56,833 nt of DNA from Polaromonas sp. (GTDB taxonomy: Bacteria > Pseudomonadota > Gammaproteobacteria > Burkholderiales > Burkholderiaceae_C), in assembly GCF_030689685.1 (NCBI RefSeq), contig NZ_JAUYEY010000084.1, forward strand, positions 1 to 56,833. The letters run 5' to 3'. The notes beneath the pieces are model-generated. The model was not told the DNA's origin. It did not search any database and saw nothing but the letters and a program-made list of their open reading frames with translations. Positions within the stretch are counted from its first letter, which is position 1. Every line of letters begins with the position of its first letter. Shown in pieces: positions 45,638-53,973 of this stretch. The translations under genes and the position numbers were made by a program.

Positions 45638-47647
45638 ATGCTAGCCCGCCTCCAATCCTTGCCCCGCGACAGCCGCGACACCCTGTTCCTGCTGGCGGTG
45701 ATCGCCTGGGTGCTGCTGCCGCAGGTCAGCCACTTGCCCTGGTGGTGCAGCGCGCTGGCGGCGGCCATGTTGCTTTTTCGCGGCAAGCTGGCTTTTGGCA
45801 ATCAGCCGCTGCCGAACCAATGGTGGCTGCTGGTGCTGCTGACGATGGCCGTCGGCGCCACGCTGCTGACCCACAAAACCCTGCTGGGCCGCGATGCCGG
45901 GGTCACGCTGATCGTGATCCTGCTGGCGCTCAAAACCCTGGAGCTGCGCGCCCGGCGCGACGCTTTTGTGGTGTTCTTCCTCGGCTTCTTCACCATGCTC
46001 ACCAATTTTTTCTACTCCCAGTCGCTGTTGACGGCCTTCAGCATGCTGCTGGGGCTGCTGGGCCTGCTGACGGCCCTGGTCAATGCGCACATGCCGGTCG
46101 GCAAGCCGCCGCTGCTGCAAGCCGCAAAAACGGCCGGCTGGATGGCGCTGCTGGGCGCGCCGGTGATGGTGGTGCTGTTTTTGCTGTTTCCACGGCTGGC
46201 ACCGCTGTGGGGCACGCCGACTGACGCCATGACCGGCCGCAGCGGCCTGAGCGCCACCATGCAGGTCGGCACCATCGCCAGTCTGGCGCTGGACGACAGT
46301 ATCGCCATGCGTATTGCCTTTGAAGGCCGGCCACCGCCGCAGCGCGAGCTGTATTTTCGCGGCCCGGTGCTCTCCAGCTTCGACGGCCGGGAATGGCGGT
46401 CTTCCTCAAGCTCGCTTTTCCCCTCCCGCTACAAGCTGGCCGACAATCTGAAGCTCGAGGGAACACCCGTTTCTTACCAGGTCACACTGGAGCCCACCAG
46501 TCGACCCTGGCTGTTTGTGATGGAGGCGGCCGGCGAAAGCCCCGTATTACCCGGCTACCGGACTCGCATGAGCAGCGAGTTGCAGTGGTTCACGGACCGG
46601 CCCATCACCGATATCGTCCGCTATCAGGTGCAAAGCCACCCGGTGTTTCGGCACGGGCCGGACAAGCAGGAGGTCGGACTGCAGGAGTTTGTCGAGCTCC
46701 CGCCGGGTTTCAACCCCCGCACGCTGGCGCTCGCCACCGAGATCCGGCGTGATCCGCGCTACGCGCAGGCCGGCACCCAGGCGCTGGTGCAGGTCGCCAT
46801 GGACAAGCTGCGTACCGGCGGCTACACCTACACGCTGGAGCCTGGCGTCTACGGTGCCAACACCGCCGACGAGTTCTGGTTCGACCGCAAGGAAGGTTTT
46901 TGCGAACATATTGCCTCGGCCTTTGTGGTGCTGATGCGCGCCATGGATGTGCCAGCGCGCATCGTCACCGGCTACCAGGGCGGCGAGCTCAATTCCGTCG
47001 ATGGTTTCTGGGTGTTGCGCCAGAGCGATGCGCACGCCTGGACCGAGGTCTGGCAGGCCGACGCGGGCTGGGTGCGGGTGGACCCGACCTCGGCCGTCGC
47101 CCCGGGCCGCACCGGCGCCTTCCAGCGGCTGACGGCTCCGCAAGGGGTGGTTGGACAGGCGCTGGGCACCTTCAGCCCGAATCTGTCAGCCCAATTGCGC
47201 GCCGCCTGGGAGGCGGTGAACAACCGCTGGAACCAGTGGGTTCTCAATTACACCCAGGGCAAACAACTCAATCTGCTGCGGAACATGGGTTTTGACGCAC
47301 CGAGCTGGGAAGACCTGGCCTATGTACTGATTGGTGTCATCGTGCTGGTCAGTGCAGCCGGCGCGGCCTGGGGCCTGTGGGAGCGGGTGCAGCACGACCC
47401 GTGGCTGCGCCTACTGGCGCGCGCGCGCAGACAATTGCACAAAGTCGGCATCAGCAGCGGGCCGGCCACTTCGCCGCGCGTACTGGCCGGGCAGGTGCTG
47501 GCCCGCTACGGCGACGACGGGCGGGAGCTGCACGACTGGCTGATGCAAATGGAAGTGCAACGTTACGCGGCCAGTGCCGACGGCGCCGCGCGCAGCCGCT
47601 TGAGACAGCTTCAGCGGCATTACGCCAGTCTGGGCTGGCCGGGATAA
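45638..47647 (+). CDS. TgpA-like membrane transglutaminase (DUF3488/DUF4129)
   Basis: A 669-residue protein. About six N-terminal membrane helices (20-200) form the DUF3488 region. A periplasmic transglutaminase-like domain follows with Cys in EGFCEHIASAF, His in SDAHAWTEVW and Asp in GWVRVDPTSAV. Another membrane helix (about 560-580) and a cytoplasmic DUF4129-like tail end the protein. TgpA of Pseudomonas is essential in the same gene context. I choose ATG 45638 (MLARLQSLPRDSRDTL); the frame is open 200 bp upstream but overlaps the DUF58 gene and lacks coding character. The gap to DUF58 is 112 bp. Confidence 0.92.
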   Translation: MLARLQSLPRDSRDTLFLLAVIAWVLLPQVSHLPWWCSALAAAMLLFRGKLAFGNQPLPNQWWLLVLLTMAVGATLLTHKTLLGRDAGVTLIVILLALKTLELRARRDAFVVFFLGFFTMLTNFFYSQSLLTAFSMLLGLLGLLTALVNAHMPVGKPPLLQAAKTAGWMALLGAPVMVVLFLLFPRLAPLWGTPTDAMTGRSGLSATMQVGTIASLALDDSIAMRIAFEGRPPPQRELYFRGPVLSSFDGREWRSSSSSLFPSRYKLADNLKLEGTPVSYQVTLEPTSRPWLFVMEAAGESPVLPGYRTRMSSELQWFTDRPITDIVRYQVQSHPVFRHGPDKQEVGLQEFVELPPGFNPRTLALATEIRRDPRYAQAGTQALVQVAMDKLRTGGYTYTLEPGVYGANTADEFWFDRKEGFCEHIASAFVVLMRAMDVPARIVTGYQGGELNSVDGFWVLRQSDAHAWTEVWQADAGWVRVDPTSAVAPGRTGAFQRLTAPQGVVGQALGTFSPNLSAQLRAAWEAVNNRWNQWVLNYTQGKQLNLLRNMGFDAPSWEDLAYVLIGVIVLVSAAGAAWGLWERVQHDPWLRLLARARRQLHKVGISSGPATSPRVLAGQVLARYGDDGRELHDWLMQMEVQRYAASADGAARSRLRQLQRHYASLGWPG

Positions 47648-47675
47648 GCCCGCAGCCGACACGAACAACCCACTC

Positions 47676-47692
47676 AACTATTTTTTAGCTTC
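47676..47692 (+). repeat. Partial dispersed repeat before the transglycosylase gene
   Basis: CAACTATTTTTTAGCTT resembles the palindromic half of the bipartite family. Low certainty. Confidence 0.4.
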
Positions 47693-47708
47693 AGGACACG
47701 CTTTTTTC

Positions 47709-48836
47709 ATGATTGACTTTTCCCTCTTCTGGCCCAAGCCAACTTTGCAGCGCGTGTGGGTTGCTACTATTTTGATAGCTACTTACGCAGGTACAGCATG
47801 GGCCAACGACCTAAAAAGCATCAAGGTTCAGCAAAATACCGGGCGCCAGGCAGCGCCGCAGGAAACCGCCTACGCGAGCCGCCCCGAGGTCATGCGTTTT
47901 GCCGACGACCTGGCGAGTCGGCGCGACCTGGATGTGTTGTGGGTACGCCAGGCCATAGGCCAGGCGCGCATGAGCCCGACCGTGATACGGCTGATGCAGC
48001 CACCGGCGAAGAGTTTCAGCAAAAACTGGCGCGTTTACCGCAGCCGTTTTATTGACCCGATCCGCATTGCCGCCGGCGCCAGGTTCTGGCAGGACAACCA
48101 GGCCACGCTGGCCCGCGCCGAACAGGAATATGGCGTGCCGGCAGACATCATCGTCGGCATCATCGGTGTCGAGACGATTTATGGCCGCGACACCGGCAAG
48201 TTTCGCGTGCTGGACGCCCTGACCACGCTGGCCTTTGACTTCCCCGCCGCACACCCGCGTGCGCGCGAACGCAGCGAATTTTTCAAGGGCGAGCTGGAGC
48301 AGTTCCTCAGCCACCAGAGCCGCCTGGGCAGCGACCCAACCGCACCGCGCGGCAGTTACGCCGGCGCCATGGGCATGCCGCAGTTCATGCCATCGAGCTG
48401 GGTCAAATACGCGGTCGATTTTGACGGCGACGGCAGGATTGACCTGTGGAACAGCCCGGCCGATGTGATTGGTTCGGTCGCCAATTACTTCAAGGCCTTC
48501 AACTGGCAGACCGGCATGCCCACGCATTACCCGGTGCGTTTTGATACCGCTACGCTGGACATGGACGCCTTGATGGCGCCCGATATTTTGCCGACCTTCA
48601 GCGTGGCCAGCTTCAGCGCCAAAGGCGCGGTGCTGGAGGGCGACGCCTTAAGCCACACCGGCCCGCTGGCGCTGATCGAGCTGCTCAACGGCGACCCGAA
48701 CAACGGCGGCAGCCCACCCACTTACGTCGCCGGCACGGAAAATTTTTACGCGATCACACGCTACAACTGGAGCAGTTATTACGCGATGGCGGTGATTGAT
48801 CTGGGGCGGGAAGTGGCGGCACGAGTCAGGCCATAG
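47709..48836 (+). CDS. mltB: Lytic murein transglycosylase B (MltB)
   Basis: A 375-residue membrane-bound or periplasmic lytic transglycosylase: SRPEVMRFADDLASRRDLD, FIDPIRIAAGARFWQDN, catalytic IIGVETIYGRDTGKFRVLD with Glu155, YAGAMGMPQFMPSSWVKYAV, FDGDGRIDLWNSPADVIGSVA and a C-terminal ITRYNWSSYYAMAV. It cleaves glycan strands of peptidoglycan. The N-terminal export signal has no lipobox cysteine, so it is likely soluble or N-anchored. Its hydrophobic core, about residues 18-32, is encoded by a dispersed repeat (47760-47804). Confidence 0.94.
   Translation: MIDFSLFWPKPTLQRVWVATILIATYAGTAWANDLKSIKVQQNTGRQAAPQETAYASRPEVMRFADDLASRRDLDVLWVRQAIGQARMSPTVIRLMQPPAKSFSKNWRVYRSRFIDPIRIAAGARFWQDNQATLARAEQEYGVPADIIVGIIGVETIYGRDTGKFRVLDALTTLAFDFPAAHPRARERSEFFKGELEQFLSHQSRLGSDPTAPRGSYAGAMGMPQFMPSSWVKYAVDFDGDGRIDLWNSPADVIGSVANYFKAFNWQTGMPTHYPVRFDTATLDMDALMAPDILPTFSVASFSAKGAVLEGDALSHTGPLALIELLNGDPNNGGSPPTYVAGTENFYAITRYNWSSYYAMAVIDLGREVAARVRP
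47760..47804 (+). repeat. Dispersed repeat copy forming part of the MltB signal peptide
   Basis: GTTGCTACTATTTTGATAGC is the palindromic half of the bipartite repeat and is translated as VATILIATYAG, which constitutes the hydrophobic core of the export signal. Confidence 0.65.
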
Positions 48837-48923
48837 ATGCAAACAGAGGTATTCATCGCTGCGTCTGTGATGCAAAGCAGCAGTCTCCGATCCTAGGCGC
48901 CTCCGCCACGGTCAGCTTATGGT

Positions 48924-49355
48924 GTGTACTTGCCGGCCAAAGTCAAACAAGAATATTTCAAGGCCAGCGAGGACGACATTGTCGTCAACACCATCTCGCC
49001 GACGGGTTACCCGATGCGCATGCTCAAGAACACGCCCGCCATCGGCTCGGGCATCCGTCCGGGTTGCGAGTCCTATGGCTACCTGCTCGATGGCAACGGC
49101 AACTGCGCCTACATCACGGCCTACAACGCCGAAGTAGCCCTGCACCCGGACGCCAAGACGATCTCGGTCATGGACAAGACCTGCCTGTGCACCCACATGC
49201 GCAACTACAACTGCTGGACCTGCGGGCACTACACCTACCGCCTGAAAGACACCACGCGACGGCTAGATGACGGCAGCTACCAGACGCTGAGCGCTGAACA
49301 CATTTTTAAGGACTACCAGTTCAGCGTGGAGGGCAAGATTGCTTTGCCGACTTGA
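48924..49355 (+). pseudogene. 5'-truncated nitronate monooxygenase-type flavoprotein
   Basis: The 143 residues visible correspond to the C-terminal part of a larger NAD(P)H-dependent flavin oxidoreductase: EDDIVVNTISPTGYPMRML, PAIGSGIRPGCESYGYLLD and a cysteine-rich VMDKTCLCTHMRNYNCWTCGHYTYRLKDTTRRL. The FMN-binding TIM barrel that should precede it, some 250 residues, is absent; upstream is only 87 bp of unrelated spacer after mltB. A GTG at 48924 could start a short product but has no family precedent I know of. I therefore call it a deletion remnant. A terminator follows at 49385. Confidence 0.75.
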
Positions 49356-49384
49356 TTGCGCCGTAAGACGTCCAGTTAAGTCCA

Positions 49385-49426
49385 AATTAAAAGGCCCTGC
49401 GCTTTGTGTTCAGGGCCTTTTTAATT
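49385..49426. terminator. Bidirectional rho-independent terminator
   Basis: AATTAAAAGGCCCTG (49385-49399) pairs with CAGGGCCTTTTTAATT (49411-49426), with a single T bulge, around an 11-base loop. T-rich on both strands, so it can end the rightward remnant transcript; the leftward TIR-caspase transcript arrives from the other side. Confidence 0.9.
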
Positions 49427-49503
49427 GGCTCCCCAAAATGAGCGATGGTGAGTACTGGGGATTGTCGACCGATATGACAGACAAGACCACATAGAAGGCG
49501 CCT

Positions 49504-50478
49504 CTAAATTCGATTTTTTGCCCCGAGACGCCGGTAATGTTCGCCAAGGGCTGTCAGTCCGCAGGTTTTGCTCTCCATCGCAGCATTCCACATGTGTGGC
49601 GCATCAACCGGCACTAGCAAATTGAGACGGTTGTACTGCTGCAGGATCGCAAACGTTCTCGTGCTTTCGGGGTCCGGCAGCGGCATGCCCTCATCACGGC
49701 CTTTCATTTCCGGCTCGAATGTTGGGTCGAGTGCAAACTCAAATCCGGGGCTAGGGAAAAACTCGTTAATCCTGCGCAGGTCTCCTATTGCAATTGCGGG
49801 AGCGACCTTACGCAACGAAACGAATCGCTGTACGTTTGTTTTGAAGACTGGCCTTTGCTCCCAAAGCCCAAGTGATTGGTCAATGTGGGCGTAAATACTG
49901 CCAGGAGTTACATCGCCGATCAGGTTCGCCGCGCTGCCATTCAACGCATCCACAAAGAGCGTCGTAAACACCCCCCGCCCATCCTCCTCCTTCGCGTATT
50001 GCTCAGCCGTCGACGCGGTGAGTACCGTCAGTCCTTCTGCAAGTGCTGCGAATTGCCCAGCAGTCGGTGCGTTTCCAGCTATGCCCGAGTGACAGCTATC
50101 CAAAACGATGATTTTGTTCGTTGCAGGGGACGCGTTGGCAAATGTCAATATTTCCGTAAGTGAGACGCCCTCGTCACCTCGCCTAGAGTCGGTTGCCAGC
50201 ACATATCCACCAGCTGCTTCGATATGGCCGTGGCCTGCAAAGTAGAACAAGGCGACTTCAGCTTTCGTTGCGAAGAGCTGCTGAACCTGATCCTTCAAAT
50301 CTGCTCGATCCACCCTATCAGTTGGCCCATTTCCAGTTAGAAGTTTCACGTCGAAATTTATGGATCCTCCGTCGTGACGTTCCAAGACGGCCTTGACTGC
50401 ATGCGCGTCATCTACGCATCCAAACAGGGAATTTCCGTGGTCGTAATAGTTGATCCCGACGATGAGGGCAATTCTCAT
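49504..50478 (-). CDS. Caspase-like protease effector (peptidase C14 fold), type IV Thoeris-like
   Basis: A 324-residue protein. Residues 1-~205 form a caspase-like domain: [40 protein letters not shown] with catalytic His83, [14 protein letters not shown] with catalytic Cys129. The C-terminal ~115 residues ([20 protein letters not shown] to [13 protein letters not shown]) form a separate conserved domain that I infer senses a signal. The ATG lies five bases after the stop of a TIR-domain gene, so both are on one transcript. In the published TIR-caspase (type IV Thoeris) system the TIR protein makes an N7-cyclic ADP-ribose isomer that switches on the protease, which then degrades host proteins and halts phage growth. 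No signal peptide is present; it should act in the cytoplasm. Confidence 0.87.
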   Translation of the reverse strand: MRIALIVGINYYDHGNSLFGCVDDAHAVKAVLERHDGGSINFDVKLLTGNGPTDRVDRADLKDQVQQLFATKAEVALFYFAGHGHIEAAGGYVLATDSRRGDEGVSLTEILTFANASPATNKIIVLDSCHSGIAGNAPTAGQFAALAEGLTVLTASTAEQYAKEEDGRGVFTTLFVDALNGSAANLIGDVTPGSIYAHIDQSLGLWEQRPVFKTNVQRFVSLRKVAPAIAIGDLRRINEFFPSPGFEFALDPTFEPEMKGRDEGMPLPDPESTRTFAILQQYNRLNLLVPVDAPHMWNAAMESKTCGLTALGEHYRRLGAKNRI

Positions 50479-50483
50479 TTGCT

Positions 50484-50855
50484 TCAGAACCTGTTAATAA
50501 AGCCTGAGATTGTTGGCCAAGTCCACACCACGGTATTGACGCCGGGAAGCTTAGTCCGATCGTCGGTGTATGCCCAAATGGCGAGCAGTGGCACGTTCTC
50601 TTCTGCTGCACAACTGATCTCCCACTTTTGCCCGCTCGATGTAAGGGAGCTGCTGCTCACGAGAGCGATAACGCCATCGGAGCGACGAATCCGGGTTCGT
50701 ACGCGATCTTTCCAGTTCTCGTCGTACGCCTCCTTCACCGACATATCTATGTATTCGAAGGGAGAATTTGTGAGAAGTGACTGACCTTTTAAAAAATCGC
50801 GTTGGCGTTCGTCCTCTATCGCGAAGGCAACAAAGATCACTTTTTTATCGGCCAT
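50484..50855 (-). CDS. TIR-like domain protein (ThsB-type NADase/cyclase)
   Basis: A 123-residue protein consisting solely of a TIR-like (ThsB/MTH538-type) fold: [19 protein letters not shown] strand-helix, [39 protein letters not shown], and [18 protein letters not shown], in which Glu79 is the likely catalytic glutamate of NAD cleavage. Such proteins sense infection and convert NAD to a cyclic ADP-ribose signal. It precedes the caspase-like gene by five bases on the same strand. Length is somewhat shorter than typical ThsB (~190 residues), mostly at the C-terminus. The coding region looks more A/T-rich than adjacent housekeeping genes, consistent with a mobile defence gene pair. Confidence 0.83.
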   Translation of the reverse strand: MADKKVIFVAFAIEDERQRDFLKGQSLLTNSPFEYIDMSVKEAYDENWKDRVRTRIRRSDGVIALVSSSSLTSSGQKWEISCAAEENVPLLAIWAYTDDRTKLPGVNTVVWTWPTISGFINRF

Positions 50856-50969
50856 GTCGGTCTCCTTTGAATGCCGCTATCCGGCAAATTGGTTGACCCC
50901 CGGTCAGGTAACACGGGGCAATAAATCCAAACCACCGATAGTAAGCTCATCTCACCCACCCATCCCGCC

Positions 50970-52385
50970 CTAAATATGCAAAGCATGCCCCAGCGCCCGC
51001 AGCGCGGCTTCATGCACTGCTTCACCCAAAGTCGGATGCGCGTGAATGGTGCCGGCCACGTCTTCCAGGCAGGCGCCCATCTCGATGGAGTGTGAAAAGG
51101 CGGTGCTCAGCTCTGACACGCCTGCGCCCACGGCCTGCCAGCCGACGACCCGGTGGTTGTCGCGCCGGGCTACGACGCGCACAAAGCCTTCGCTTGACTC
51201 CAGCGTCATGGCGCGGCCGTTGGCGGCGAACGGGAAGCTGGCGTGAATGCAGTCGAGGCCGGCTTGCGCTGCTTCCTGCGGGGTCTGGCCCACCACCACC
51301 ACTTCGGGGTCGGTGAAGCACACCGCTGCAATGGCCGCAGGCGCAAAGTGGCGCCGCTTGCCGGAGATGATTTCGGCCACCATCTCGCCCTGCGCCATGG
51401 CGCGGTGCGCCAGCATCGGCTCGCCCGTCAAATCACCTATGGCCCAGACATGGCGCATGGAGGTGCGGCACTGGTCGTCGATCTTCACGGCGCGGCCGTT
51501 CATGTCGAGCAGCAGGCTCTCCAGGCCCCAGCCTTGCGTGCGCGGGGCGCGGCCAATCGCCACCAGCACCTGATCGGCCGGCAACTCGGATTCCTTGCCC
51601 TGCGCGCTCTGCATGCGCACCGCATCACCCGCCGCGTTAAGCCCCTGTACCTTGCAGCTCAAATGCAATTGCAGCCCGAGCCGGCGCAGTGAAGCGCCCA
51701 CCGGCTTGGTCAGCTCTTCGTCATAGAGCGGCAAAATGCGGTCCAGCGCCTCGACCACGCTGACTTCGGCACCGAGCTTGCGGTAGGCAATACCCAGCTC
51801 CAGCCCGATGTAGCCTGCACCGACCACCACCAGGCGCTTGGGCACCTTCGCAGGCGACAAGGCTTGTGTCGATGAGATCACGCGCCCGCCAAAAGGCATG
51901 CCGGGCAAGGCCACTTCCTGCGAGCCCGCTGCCAGCAGCAGGTGCTCGCAGACGATGCGCAGGGAGGCAGCACCCGTACCAACACGCGCTTCCTGCTCGA
52001 ACACGTCAACCGTTTTGCCATCAACCACCTTTGCCCAGCCCTGAATGACCTTGACACCGTGCTTTTTCAGCAAGGCTCCCACGCCCTGCGTGAGCTTGTC
52101 AACGATGCCGTCTTTCCAGCGCACGGTCTGCGCCACGTCGATGCGGGGCGATTCGACATGAATGCCGATGGCTGAATCACCGGCGAACTGGCAGGTTTTG
52201 TGGAAAGCCTCGCTGGCGTGAATCAGGGCCTTGGACGGAATGCAGCCGATGGTCAGGCAGGTGCCGCCCAGCCGCGCGCCTTCGACCAGGGTCGTGGCGA
52301 TGCCAAGTTGCGCTGCGCGAATCGCGGCCACGTAGCCGCCCGGCCCACCGCCAATTACCAGTAGCGTTGTTTGTTGCGTTTGCAT
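50970..52385 (-). CDS. lpdV: Dihydrolipoyl dehydrogenase, E3 of the branched-chain 2-oxoacid dehydrogenase complex
   Basis: A 471-residue pyridine nucleotide-disulfide oxidoreductase: FAD fold [19 protein letters not shown], redox disulfide [20 protein letters not shown] fold [41 protein letters not shown] and the C-terminal [15 protein letters not shown] with the active-site His-Glu pair. It reoxidises the lipoyl groups of E2. It ends the bkd operon, three bases after the E2 stop. Confidence 0.95.
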   Translation of the reverse strand: MQTQQTTLLVIGGGPGGYVAAIRAAQLGIATTLVEGARLGGTCLTIGCIPSKALIHASEAFHKTCQFAGDSAIGIHVESPRIDVAQTVRWKDGIVDKLTQGVGALLKKHGVKVIQGWAKVVDGKTVDVFEQEARVGTGAASLRIVCEHLLLAAGSQEVALPGMPFGGRVISSTQALSPAKVPKRLVVVGAGYIGLELGIAYRKLGAEVSVVEALDRILPLYDEELTKPVGASLRRLGLQLHLSCKVQGLNAAGDAVRMQSAQGKESELPADQVLVAIGRAPRTQGWGLESLLLDMNGRAVKIDDQCRTSMRHVWAIGDLTGEPMLAHRAMAQGEMVAEIISGKRRHFAPAAIAAVCFTDPEVVVVGQTPQEAAQAGLDCIHASFPFAANGRAMTLESSEGFVRVVARRDNHRVVGWQAVGAGVSELSTAFSHSIEMGACLEDVAGTIHAHPTLGEAVHEAALRALGHALHI

Positions 52386-52388
52386 GCC

Positions 52389-53735
52389 CTACTCCACAAA
52401 CAAGGTGGCTGGAGACTCCAGGTAGCCCCGCAGCAACTGCACAAACTCGGCGGCCTGCATGCCATCGACCACGCGGTGGTCGAACGACGACGACAGGTTC
52501 ATCATCAGCCGCGGCACCACGGCGCCGCCCCGGATCACGGGCCGCTCGACGATGCGGTTGATGCCCACAATCGCCACCTCGGGGTGGTTGATCACCGGCG
52601 TGGTAACAATGCCGCCTAACGCGCCCAGGCTGGTGATGGTGATGGTCGAGCCCGAGAGCTCTTCGCGCGTGGCCTTGCCGCTGCGCGCCGCTTCCGCCAG
52701 GCGCAGCACTTCGGCCGCACAGGCCCACAAGTCACGCGACTCGGCGTGCCGCACCACCGGCACCATCAGGCCGCCTTCGGTCTGCGTGGCAATGCCCAGA
52801 TGCACCGCGCCATAGCGCGTGGCCACCGCCGCTTCGTCGTCATAACGCGCGTTGATCTGCGGAAACTCACGCACCCCCAGCACGACGGCGCGAACCAGAA
52901 AGGGCAGCACCGTCAGGCGGCCCCGCTCTTTGCCGTACCTGGCGTTCAAACGGGCGCGCAAGGCTTCCAGCTCGGTCACATCAACTTCTTCGACATAGGT
53001 GAAGTGCGGAATGCGGCGCTTGGACTCCTGCATCTTCTGCGCGATTTTGCGGCGCAGGCCGATTACCGGCACCGCTTCTTGGTGGTGCCGCTCGGCATAA
53101 CGCTGATCGCTCTGGCCTGCTGCGTGCCCTTTCGCCGCGCGGGCTGCATAGGCATCGAGGTCTTCCTGCATGATGCGGCCCGCCGCACCTGTTCCGGGCA
53201 CAAACTGGAGCTCCACGCCCAGCTCCCAGGCCCGGCGCCGAACAGCGGGCGAGGCGATGGGCTTGTCACCCGGCTGGCGCGCATGGGCGGCGGCGGGTGC
53301 GGGCTGTTCATGCCGCAGGAGCGTCGCCGGAGTGGCTGAAGTTGTCGCCGGCTTGGCAGCCGCAACAGGGACCGCTGCCATGGCAACTGGTGCCGCGGCC
53401 TTAGATGGTTTGGCTGGTTTAACCGGCGCTACCGGATCGGCCGAAGTCGCAGCGACCGGCGCTGCAGGAGCCCCAGCTTTCACATTCCCAGCGCCCTCGA
53501 CTTCAATGCGAATCACTTCGGAGCCGACCGCCATCACCTGGCCGACCGCGCCGCCCAGGGCCAGGACCGTGCCCGCCACCGACGACGGAATTTCGACCGT
53601 GGCCTTGTCGGTCATCACATCGGCCAGGATCTGGTCCTCCGCCACCACATCACCGACCTTCACATGCCAGGCGACCAGTTCGACCTCGGCAATGCCTTCG
53701 CCGATGTCCGGCATCTTGATTGCGTGAATTCCCAT
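52389..53735 (-). CDS. bkdB: Lipoamide acyltransferase, E2 of the branched-chain 2-oxoacid dehydrogenase complex
   Basis: A 448-residue E2. It opens MGIHAIKMPDIGEGIAEVEL; the lipoyl Lys is in VMTDKATVEIPS. A Pro/Ala-rich linker (about 95-150) is followed by the E3-binding domain SPAVRRRAWELGVELQFVPG and the catalytic core ending SSFDHRVVDGMQAAEFVQLL with the active-site His. ATG 53735 is the family start; the open frame upstream to 53933 belongs to a repeat-filled spacer and is rejected. The E1-beta gene ends 238 bp upstream. Confidence 0.95.
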   Translation of the reverse strand: MGIHAIKMPDIGEGIAEVELVAWHVKVGDVVAEDQILADVMTDKATVEIPSSVAGTVLALGGAVGQVMAVGSEVIRIEVEGAGNVKAGAPAAPVAATSADPVAPVKPAKPSKAAAPVAMAAVPVAAAKPATTSATPATLLRHEQPAPAAAHARQPGDKPIASPAVRRRAWELGVELQFVPGTGAAGRIMQEDLDAYAARAAKGHAAGQSDQRYAERHHQEAVPVIGLRRKIAQKMQESKRRIPHFTYVEEVDVTELEALRARLNARYGKERGRLTVLPFLVRAVVLGVREFPQINARYDDEAAVATRYGAVHLGIATQTEGGLMVPVVRHAESRDLWACAAEVLRLAEAARSGKATREELSGSTITITSLGALGGIVTTPVINHPEVAIVGINRIVERPVIRGGAVVPRLMMNLSSSFDHRVVDGMQAAEFVQLLRGYLESPATLFVE

Positions 53736-53973
53736 AATCCATGATTCCTTAGTTGAAGGTGCCCGAGTGGGCTGCGATGCGGTGCGCTGGCAAGGCGCAA
53801 CGACGCGGCGGGCAAATGCCCGCAAGGAGGCGCAACGCCACCAGCGTGCCGCAGCGCGGCGCAATCGGGTGCCTAGCGCTGCCACGCACACGGCGAGTAC
53901 AGCCGTGGTCAAAAATTTCCGTGTCCATGCCATCTGTCCAGCGGAGGTAAGCGGTCGACTGAGGATTCATGGA
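53736..53973. other. Repeat-bearing spacer inside the bkd operon
   Basis: A 238-bp gap where neighbouring genes are separated by 2-3 bases. It holds a GC-rich element (about 53758-53873) with imperfectly inverted ends, GGTGCCCGA and TCGGGTGCC, and internal stretches such as AAGGCGCAACGACGC and GAGGCGCAACGCC. Looks like a small miniature element or repeat inserted between E1-beta and E2 genes. No coding role seen. Confidence 0.6.

Noticed and set aside
53736..53933. 66-residue N-terminal extension of E2 reading through the spacer
   Set aside because: The lipoyl domain starts at MGIHAIKMPDIGEG, the extension is Arg/Ala-rich repeat translation with no family counterpart.
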